Positions 30,765-37,102 of a DNA stretch of 40,970 bases are shown here, piece by piece. The notes under the pieces were generated by a model. It was not told the origin of the DNA and did not search any database. It saw only the letters and a list, made by a program, of their open reading frames with translations. The stretch lies in the NCBI RefSeq assembly GCF_002351485.1, contig NZ_NWMW01000004.1, positions 1 to 40,970 on the forward strand, in the 5' to 3' direction. A program made the translations under genes and the position numbers. This stretch comes from Sphingomonas spermidinifaciens (lineage in GTDB: Bacteria > Pseudomonadota > Alphaproteobacteria > Sphingomonadales > Sphingomonadaceae). Numbering within the stretch: the first letter of the stretch is position 1; each line of letters starts with the position of its first letter.

Positions 30765-31138
30765 TGATGCACTGTAAGCGGGTGCTGCCCGCCGTCATCC
30801 TCGTTGTCGGGCTCGCGGCGTGCTCGGAAAGAAAGCCGCCAGCCCCGCCAACGGAGCAGCAGATCCATTCGTCCGACAGCGCCGTGGCGACCGGGGAAAT
30901 GGGGCGGCATAGATATCGCTGTTCCGACGGGGAACCGCTGTTCGTCGATTACAAGGACAACGGCCTGCAGATCGATTTGCGGCGCTCCAACGGGGGACCG
31001 CCGATGATGCTGACCGCGCCAGCGCAGGGCCTGCAATATGTCGGCGAAACAGCCACCGCGACCTTCAAGGGGTCGCAGCTCACCATCGTGGAAGGCGATG
31101 GCCGTACCCGGATCTGCGAGCGGGAAGGCACGCGATGA
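30761..31138 (+). CDS. MliC-like lipoprotein 1
   Basis: A 125-residue lipoprotein: lipobox VGLAAC with Cys21, a short Pro-rich linker, then a small beta-barrel with the MliC-type layout (YRCSDGEPLFVDYKDNG, then LQYVGETATATFKGSQLTIVE, ending RICERE), two cysteines at the ends. MliC proteins inhibit C-type lysozyme; many family members have no tested function. ATGA overlap with the gene before, and another overlap with the gene after. In a metal operon it could be an envelope-stress or metal-contact protein. Confidence 0.75.
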   Translation: MMMHCKRVLPAVILVVGLAACSERKPPAPPTEQQIHSSDSAVATGEMGRHRYRCSDGEPLFVDYKDNGLQIDLRRSNGGPPMMLTAPAQGLQYVGETATATFKGSQLTIVEGDGRTRICEREGTR

Positions 31139-31599
31139 ACTGCCCTGCCTTCGAACGCCACAGGGCGCTTCGTCGGAAGAGACCGATGTCTGACACGTCG
31201 ATTTCAAATGTGACAACCTTGTGCGGCCTGAATCGGGCCGGTCTGGCGATCGCGCGCCTCGGCGTCGTTCTCGTCTCCGGGGCGGTTATAGGGGCGTGTA
31301 ATCCAGCGCCGACCCAGCCTACCGAGCCGGCGCATGAAAAGCATCTGACGTCGAAACTAATCGCGCAGCGCATCATGTACTGCGACGACGGCACACGCGC
31401 CGATGTCGACTTCATCGATGACGGCTTGAAAATGGCCGTCACCTGGCTGCCGAAGGGCAGGACCGAGATCCTGCGCGCGCAGCGAACCGGTGACGAGTTT
31501 CGCGGCGACCATTCGCGGGCTGTCGTGGCGGGCGGATCGATCGCGTTCACGCGACGCGGGAAGATCCGCGTCTGCCACCGAACCCCGGAGGAGTCCTAG
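31135..31599 (+). CDS. MliC-like lipoprotein 2
   Basis: A 154-residue protein with a lipobox VIGAC (Cys55 counted from the first ATG) and a small domain similar in layout to the previous one (RIMYCDDGTRADVDFIDDG, then FRGDHSRAVVAGGSIAFTRRG, ending RVCHRT). Probably an ancient tandem duplicate. The ATG at 31135 overlaps the preceding stop, but the lipoprotein signal then begins unusually late. The ATG at 31186, preceded by GGAAGAG, gives a more normal signal of 37 residues and is a real alternative. Confidence 0.7.
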   Translation: MNCPAFERHRALRRKRPMSDTSISNVTTLCGLNRAGLAIARLGVVLVSGAVIGACNPAPTQPTEPAHEKHLTSKLIAQRIMYCDDGTRADVDFIDDGLKMAVTWLPKGRTEILRAQRTGDEFRGDHSRAVVAGGSIAFTRRGKIRVCHRTPEES

Positions 31600-31602
31600 G
31601 AA

Positions 31603-32289
31603 ATGCAGGCACTGCTCTATACGCTTGCGCCTGTGCTGGCGGTCGTGCTCGGCGCGATTGTCGCGAGCCGCACCAAGTTGAAACCTGGCCTCGTGGCGGG
31701 CCTACAGCATCTCGCTGCCGGCGTCGTGTTCGCGGCGGCAGCGACCGAAATCCTGCCGCAGGTCAAGCATGAGGCATCGCCCAGCGCGACGTTGATCGGC
31801 GGGGCGGCGGGCGTCGCGACCATGCTGGGGCTCAAGGCTCTTGAGGCCCGCTTCAAGGGGCCGATGGCGCTACTCGCCGCGATCGGCATCGACATTCTGG
31901 TCGACGGCCTGGTGCTCGGCCTCGCTTTCGTGGCGGGCGAGAAGGCAGGTCTCCTGCTGACGATCGCGCTCACTCTGGAAGTGTTATTTCTGGGACTGAC
32001 GCTGACCGACGAGCTGGCGGAAACCTATCGCTCGCGCTTGCGCATCATCGTGATCGTCTCGGCATTGGCCCTGCTGCTGCCGATCGGCGCGCTCGCTGCC
32101 GTGCCGGTCGCCGCGCTGTCGCCGGTGATGATCGCCGGCTTCCTCAGCTTCGGGCTGATGGCGCTGCTCTACCTCGTCACGGAGGAGTTGCTGGTCGAGG
32201 CGCACGAGAAACCCGACACCCCGCTCATCAGCTCGATGTTTTTCGTCGGCTTCCTGGCCCTGCTGACACTTGAGGAGATGATGGGATGA
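31603..32289 (+). CDS. ZIP-like metal transporter with altered metal-site residues
   Basis: A 228-residue, eight-helix ZIP-family-like protein. Helix 2 keeps the family pattern (QHLAAGVVFAAAATEILPQV, His36). In helix 4 the usual HNxxD is DILVD (Asp97, Asp101), and in helix 5 the usual HExP is LEVLF (Glu126). Normal ZIP proteins import Zn, Fe or Mn; with these changes the ion or the direction may differ. GGAGGAG precedes the start codon. Its stop overlaps the following CDF-like gene (ATGA), so an importer-like and an exporter-like protein are made together. Confidence 0.82.
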   Translation: MQALLYTLAPVLAVVLGAIVASRTKLKPGLVAGLQHLAAGVVFAAAATEILPQVKHEASPSATLIGGAAGVATMLGLKALEARFKGPMALLAAIGIDILVDGLVLGLAFVAGEKAGLLLTIALTLEVLFLGLTLTDELAETYRSRLRIIVIVSALALLLPIGALAAVPVAALSPVMIAGFLSFGLMALLYLVTEELLVEAHEKPDTPLISSMFFVGFLALLTLEEMMG

Positions 32290-32894
32290 TCCCGGGCAAC
32301 GACAACAATGGCGGGCAGGAGCGCCGCACACTGTGGATCGTCCTGCTGCTGAACGCGGCGATCGCTGCGGGCTTCTTCGTTTCCGGCTTCTTCGCGGACT
32401 CGAGCGCGCTGATCGCCAACGGCGTCGACAACCTGTCCGATACGGCTGTGTATGCGCTGAGCCTTGTGGCGCTCACCCGGGGCCAGACATGGAAGACACG
32501 CGCCGCGGTCGCTTCGGGCGTCATGCTGCTGATCTTCGCGGGCGGCATCTTGATCGATGTCGGACGGCGCTACGTGCAGGGCAGCGAGCCCATCGGACCT
32601 ACCATGATGGTCATGTCCGCGATCGCCGGCGTCGTGAATTACCTCTGCCTGCGGCTGCTCCAGCGCCTCAAGGATCCGGACGTCAATCTCCGGGCCGCAA
32701 CCACCTTCAGCTTCAACGACTTCATTTCCAACGGCGGCATCCTGATCGCCGGCGTGCTGGTGCTGTGGTTGGGTACCAATTGGCCGGACCTGCTGGTCGG
32801 CTTCGCCACCGCCATCATCGCCATCAAGGGCGGTGTCGAAATCCTGCGCGACGCGCGCGCCGAAACCAAGAAAAGCGAAAGGAGGTCGTCATGA
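32286..32894 (+). CDS. CDF-like cation transporter, membrane domain only (second copy)
   Basis: A 202-residue six-helix protein of the same variant CDF subgroup as the one at 21494: helix 2 ANGVDNLSD with the histidine replaced by Asp, helix 5 FSFNDFISN without the usual histidine, and no cytoplasmic C-terminal domain. Overlaps the ZIP-like gene by four bases and the ATPase gene by four bases (ATGA). Likely works with the P-type ATPase in divalent metal export from the cytoplasm. Confidence 0.87.
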   Translation: MIPGNDNNGGQERRTLWIVLLLNAAIAAGFFVSGFFADSSALIANGVDNLSDTAVYALSLVALTRGQTWKTRAAVASGVMLLIFAGGILIDVGRRYVQGSEPIGPTMMVMSAIAGVVNYLCLRLLQRLKDPDVNLRAATTFSFNDFISNGGILIAGVLVLWLGTNWPDLLVGFATAIIAIKGGVEILRDARAETKKSERRSS

Positions 32895-35392
32895 ACGACA
32901 AGCTCGAACTCGACATTCCAGTGTTGTTGCCGGACCTTCCTGACGCGGCCGATGCCTGCCTGGACCGTCTCGTATCAACCCTGTCAAAGCGCGAAGGTGT
33001 CGAGCGGGCGCATGTGATCTGTCTCGACGGCAACACGCCAGCGGCGCTGTGCATCCATTTCGATGCCGCCAAGCTGCCGCTGCCACGGTTGCGCGAAATG
33101 GTGCGCGCCGCAGGTGCCGAAATCACCGAGCGCTACGGCCATGCGATCTGGCAGGTGACGGGGATCAACCACGAACGTCGGGCGCGCACGGTCAGCGATG
33201 CGCTGTGCGCCTTGCCCGGCGTGGTCCAGGCAAGCGCCAGCACCAGCGGGTCTGTCCGGGTCGAATATGATCGCCGCGAAACCACCGAAGAGGAGGTGCG
33301 CGCTGCGCTTCGCAAGCTGAAGGTGAGGGTGGGCAAGCGGGTCGCTGCCGATGAACATGCCGGCCACGACCACGGCCCCGGGGGCCACGGCGCGGGCGAA
33401 GAGAAGCACGGCCCCGGCGATGGCCACGACCATAGCCACGCCGAATTTCTCGGCCCCAATACCGAGCTGATCTTCGCGCTCGCCTGTGGCGCGCTGCTGG
33501 GGATCGGCTACGCGATCGAGAGGCTGGTCGCTGGCGCGCCCGAATGGCTGCCGACCGCCTGCTATATCGCAGCCTATTTCTTCGGCGGATTCTTCACGCT
33601 GCGCGAGGCGATCGACAACCTCCGGATGAAGAAGTTCGAGATCGACACGCTGATGTTGGTCGCTGCGGCCGGCGCCGCTGCGCTGGGCGCATGGGCCGAA
33701 GGTGCGCTGCTGCTGTTCCTGTTCAGCCTCGGCCATGCGCTTGAGCATTATGCAATGGGCCGCGCCAAGAAGGCGATCGAGGCGCTGGCGAAGCTCGCGC
33801 CCGAAACCGCGACCGTGCGACGCGGCGGGCAGACCAGCGAAATCCCGGTCGAGCAGATGGTCGTCGGGGACATTGCCATCGTCCGCCCGAACGAGCGCCT
33901 GCCTGCCGACGGCTTCGTCATCAAGGGCACCAGCGCGATCAACCAGGCCCCGGTCACGGGTGAAAGCATCCCGGTCGACAAGGTGCCGGTCGCAGATGCC
34001 GCAGCGGCACGCGCCAAGCCCGATGCAGTCGACGCGGAAAGCCGGGTTTTTGCTGGTACGATCAACGGCGGCGGCGCGATCGAGATCGAGGTAACACGCC
34101 GTTCCAATGAAAGCGCGCTTGCCAAGGTCGTGAAGATGGTGAGCGAAGCGGAGACGCAGAAGTCGCCGACGCAGCGCTTCACCGACCGGTTCGAACGGAT
34201 CTTCGTGCCCGCCGTCCTGGTCCTGTCAGTGCTCCTGCTGTTCGCATGGGTGGTCGTCGACGAGCCGTTCCGCGACAGCTTCTATCGCGCGATGGCGGTG
34301 CTGGTGGCGGCAAGCCCGTGCGCGCTCGCGATCGCAACGCCGAGCGCGGTCCTGTCGGGCGTTGCCCGTGCAGCGCGGGGCGGCGTGCTCGTGAAGGGCG
34401 GTGCACCGCTCGAAAACCTCGGGTCGCTCAAAGCGATCGCTTTCGACAAGACGGGCACGCTGACCGAAGGTCGTCCGCGCATCACTGATGTCGTGCCCGT
34501 CGATGGCGCCGATGAAGGCGAGTTGCTGGCGCTGGCTGTCGCCGTCGAAGCGTTGAGCGACCATCCCCTGGCCCAAGCGATCGTCAAGGACGGCCGCGAA
34601 CGTCTGAACGATCGTGCCGTGCCGACTGCCGGCGACCTCAAGAGCCTGACCGGTCGGGGCGTCACCGCGAGCGTGGATGGCGAGACGGTGTGGATCGGCA
34701 AGGCCGAGATGTTCGGAAGTGAGGGCATTCCGGCGCTGGGGCAGGGCGCGCAGGACGCAATCGCGAAGCTGCGCGAGAACGGCCGCACGACAATGGTGGT
34801 CCGCAAGGGGGACCGCGACCTGGGCGCGATCGGCCTGATGGACACGCCTCGCGAAGCTGCCAAGACCGCGTTGCGTCGGCTGCACGAGATGGGCGTGTCG
34901 CGGATGATAATGATCTCCGGCGATCACCAGAAAGTCGCCGAAGCGATCGCCGACGAAGTCGGGATCGACGAAGCGTGGGGCGACCTCATGCCCGAAGACA
35001 AGGTTGCCGCGATCAAGAAGCTCGCCGGCGAAGACAAGGTCGCGATGGTGGGCGACGGCGTGAACGATGCGCCGGCGATGGCAAGCGCCACGGTCGGCAT
35101 CGCGATGGGCGCGGCGGGGTCGGACGTTGCGCTGGAGACAGCCGACGTGGCGCTGATGGCCGACGATCTGGCGCACCTGCCATTCGCAGTCGGTCTTAGC
35201 CGCCATACCCGTGGAATCATCCGGCAGAACGTCTTCGTCAGCCTGGGTGTCGTCGCCTTCCTGGTGCCTGCTACCATCCTCGGCCTCGGCATTGGGCCAG
35301 CGGTGGCGGTTCATGAGGGATCGACGCTGCTCGTCGTCATCAATGCGCTCAGGCTGCTCGCCTACCGCGATCCGGCAGGGAAGGCGGCATGA
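32891..35392 (+). CDS. P1B-4 type heavy-metal ATPase with His-rich N-terminus
   Basis: An 833-residue P-type ATPase. SPC at 475-477 in the transport helix and HEGST at 808-812 in the last helices are the P1B-4 signature (Co/Zn/Cd exporters such as CzcP/CoaT). The phosphorylation site DKTGT is at 519-523; TGES and GDGVND are present. The N-terminus is unusual for P1B-4: two ferredoxin-like HMA folds that lack the CxxC metal motif (about 5-75 and 78-145), then a His/Gly-rich stretch (HAGHDHGPGGHG through GHDHSH, about 155-180). A perfect GGAGG precedes the ATG at 32891; upstream in-frame sequence belongs to the CDF gene region and is not part of it. Confidence 0.94.
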   Translation: MNDKLELDIPVLLPDLPDAADACLDRLVSTLSKREGVERAHVICLDGNTPAALCIHFDAAKLPLPRLREMVRAAGAEITERYGHAIWQVTGINHERRARTVSDALCALPGVVQASASTSGSVRVEYDRRETTEEEVRAALRKLKVRVGKRVAADEHAGHDHGPGGHGAGEEKHGPGDGHDHSHAEFLGPNTELIFALACGALLGIGYAIERLVAGAPEWLPTACYIAAYFFGGFFTLREAIDNLRMKKFEIDTLMLVAAAGAAALGAWAEGALLLFLFSLGHALEHYAMGRAKKAIEALAKLAPETATVRRGGQTSEIPVEQMVVGDIAIVRPNERLPADGFVIKGTSAINQAPVTGESIPVDKVPVADAAAARAKPDAVDAESRVFAGTINGGGAIEIEVTRRSNESALAKVVKMVSEAETQKSPTQRFTDRFERIFVPAVLVLSVLLLFAWVVVDEPFRDSFYRAMAVLVAASPCALAIATPSAVLSGVARAARGGVLVKGGAPLENLGSLKAIAFDKTGTLTEGRPRITDVVPVDGADEGELLALAVAVEALSDHPLAQAIVKDGRERLNDRAVPTAGDLKSLTGRGVTASVDGETVWIGKAEMFGSEGIPALGQGAQDAIAKLRENGRTTMVVRKGDRDLGAIGLMDTPREAAKTALRRLHEMGVSRMIMISGDHQKVAEAIADEVGIDEAWGDLMPEDKVAAIKKLAGEDKVAMVGDGVNDAPAMASATVGIAMGAAGSDVALETADVALMADDLAHLPFAVGLSRHTRGIIRQNVFVSLGVVAFLVPATILGLGIGPAVAVHEGSTLLVVINALRLLAYRDPAGKAA

Positions 35393-36138
35393 AGTGGCTG
35401 ATCGCCTTCGACCTCGACGGCACGCTTGCCGAGAGCAAGCGGCCGTTATCGGAGGATATGGCCGCAATCCTCGCCCGATTGCTCGCCATCACGGATGTGG
35501 CGGTGATCTCGGGCGGGGACTGGCCGCAGTTCGAAAAGCAGATCGCCTCGCGCCTTCCTGCCGGCGTCGCGCTCGACCGTCTCTGGTTGATGCCGACCAC
35601 AGGCACGAAACTCTATCGGTTCATCAATGGCGCTTGGCGCGCGGTCTATGCCGAACTGTTCGACGACGCGGAGAAGGCGAAGATCCGCACGGCCTTCGAT
35701 CAGGCGCTGACCGATGCCGGTCTCGCCGACGAACGTATCTGGGGCGAACGGATCGAGGACCGGGGCAGCCAGATCACCTTTTCGGGCCTGGGGCAGGCAG
35801 CGCCGCTGAAGGAAAAGGAAGCGTGGGATCCTGACCGAAAGAAGAGGACCGCGTTGCAGGCCACGTTGCGCGCGAAGCTGCCGGAGCTCTCGATCAATCT
35901 CGGTGGCACGACATCGATCGACGTGACCAGAGCAGGGATCGACAAGGGCTATGGCCTGAAGCGCCTGAGTGCCGAGAGCGGTGTCCCGCTCGACGGGATG
36001 CTGTTCATTGGGGATGCGATATTCCCCGGTGGGAATGACTATCCCGCTGCTGAAATCGGCCTCGACACAGTGAGGGTGCGCGACGTCGCGGAAACCACCG
36101 CCGTCGTGACCGCCATCATCGCGTGTCTGCACCGATAG
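35389..36138 (+). CDS. HAD-IIB family phosphatase
   Basis: A 249-residue HAD hydrolase with motif I DLDGT (8-12 region, AFDLDGTLAES), motif II VISGGD, a C2B-type cap (about 85-190), and motif III/IV in KGYGLKRL and FIGDAIFPGGNDYPA. It is closest in style to phosphomannomutase/sucrose-phosphate-phosphatase-like enzymes. Overlaps the ATPase gene by four bases (ATGA), so it is co-translated. A sugar-phosphate phosphatase in a metal-export operon is odd; substrate unknown. Last gene of the metal island. Confidence 0.87.
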   Translation: MKWLIAFDLDGTLAESKRPLSEDMAAILARLLAITDVAVISGGDWPQFEKQIASRLPAGVALDRLWLMPTTGTKLYRFINGAWRAVYAELFDDAEKAKIRTAFDQALTDAGLADERIWGERIEDRGSQITFSGLGQAAPLKEKEAWDPDRKKRTALQATLRAKLPELSINLGGTTSIDVTRAGIDKGYGLKRLSAESGVPLDGMLFIGDAIFPGGNDYPAAEIGLDTVRVRDVAETTAVVTAIIACLHR

Positions 36139-36275
36139 GATCAAGATACATGGTCGGCTCCATCGCGGAATGCCGCATTGTCAAAGCTCTGGCTTCTGTC
36201 GCTTAGGGCAGCGCTTCCTAAAACGAAAAGAAGGCAATGTGCGCGTCTCCGCGAACAAAGCCTCCAGCGATCAAT
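36139..36275. other. Junction between metal island and mobilization region
   Basis: No gene seen on either strand. The sequence is less GC-rich than its neighbours and marks the right-hand border of the accessory islands. Confidence 0.45.
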
Positions 36276-36374
36276 CTAAGAGATTCCGCCGCGCTTCTCA
36301 ATCGTACGCGGTGCTTGATCCCACCACTCGATAAACCGCAACAGCTCGGGTCCGGAGTGACGCCGCAGGTTCAT
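36276..36374 (-). CDS. 32-residue ORF coupled to the DUF6118 gene, possibly a truncated gene
   Basis: Starts at an ATG that overlaps the stop of the DUF6118 gene (TAATG) and encodes NLRRHSGPELLRFIEWWDQ...RGGIS, 32 residues, ending in TAG at 36276. Tight coupling suggests that a real gene once followed here. The shortness and the position at the island border suggest that the accessory insertion or a later deletion cut it off. It may still be made as a small peptide. Confidence 0.4.
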   Translation of the reverse strand: MNLRRHSGPELLRFIEWWDQAPRTIEKRGGIS

Positions 36375-37093
36375 TATTCCCCCCTCCTCCCCTCCGGCTT
36401 AATCCTGACAGTGCATCGCACTGGCTCGCCTGCCTTGTTGGCTGCCCGCCGACATTGTTCAAGCGTCTCCTGATTTGCTTGGGCGATCACTGCACCCGCA
36501 ACCATCGTGTTCCAAGTGTCGGGCTGGCTGACAGCCGCCAGTCGCCGGCTTGCGGTCCAAGTGTCCAAGCGCAAGCTGCGCGATGCCATCTTCTCTGGCC
36601 ATAGCCAGCTTTCCGGCACGGCGCGCGCCACGACGCCCGCGCCGGCTGCCCATAACACCATGCCGATCGCGACGCCGCCGATCGCTGACCATGCTAGCCG
36701 TCTGTTCTGCTCGCCGGCATGCCGCGCCGATGCGACAAGCCCGTGAAGCTGGCGCGTCACGTCCTCCAGTCCCTTGCGCCCGGTAGCGAGCGCCACCTGG
36801 TCCTCGCGCCGGGCGGCGTTACCGGCTGCGGCGATACGCTGTGCCATTTGCTCGGGCGTCATCGCCAGCGCCGGACTCCGCGCGATCACGTCATTGATGA
36901 CGGCGATACGGTCGGCCGTGGCGTCCACGCCCTTCTGCATCCGCCCCAACGTCTCGGTATAGTCCGGCACGTCGATCGCGCCGCGCTCGGCCGCCAGACC
37001 CTCCACGGCGCGGCGCAACAGCGCCAGCTCACCACGCATGGCCTCGAACGCCTCGGCCGCGCCTGCCTCGTCCTGGTCGTCCTCGTCCGCCAC
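36374..37093 (-). CDS. DUF6118-like membrane-anchored coiled-coil protein
   Basis: A 239-residue protein with an acidic N-terminus, a helical region (about 10-125) likely to form coiled coils, one membrane helix (AWSAIGGVAIGMVLWAAGAGVVARAV, about 134-159), and a C-terminal part with a Cys pair (LEQCRRAANKAGEPVRC). It is found beside TraA relaxases on alphaproteobacterial plasmids, and I recall it as DUF6118; function unknown. GTG start ten bases after the traA stop with GGGGGACGG as ribosome-binding site, so it belongs to the traA transcript. It might tether the relaxosome to the membrane. Confidence 0.72.
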   Translation of the reverse strand: MADEDDQDEAGAAEAFEAMRGELALLRRAVEGLAAERGAIDVPDYTETLGRMQKGVDATADRIAVINDVIARSPALAMTPEQMAQRIAAAGNAARREDQVALATGRKGLEDVTRQLHGLVASARHAGEQNRRLAWSAIGGVAIGMVLWAAGAGVVARAVPESWLWPEKMASRSLRLDTWTASRRLAAVSQPDTWNTMVAGAVIAQANQETLEQCRRAANKAGEPVRCTVRIKPEGRRGE

Positions 37094-37102
37094 CCGTCCC
37101 CC

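Noticed and set aside
32333..32890. A 186-codon N-terminal extension of the P-type ATPase
   Set aside because: It runs out of frame through the CDF gene. A perfect GGAGG precedes the ATG at 32891 and the ATPase family starts there.
36237..36473. A 78-codon plus-strand frame at the right island border
   Set aside because: Crosses the end of the DUF6118 gene antisense and has no recognisable product.
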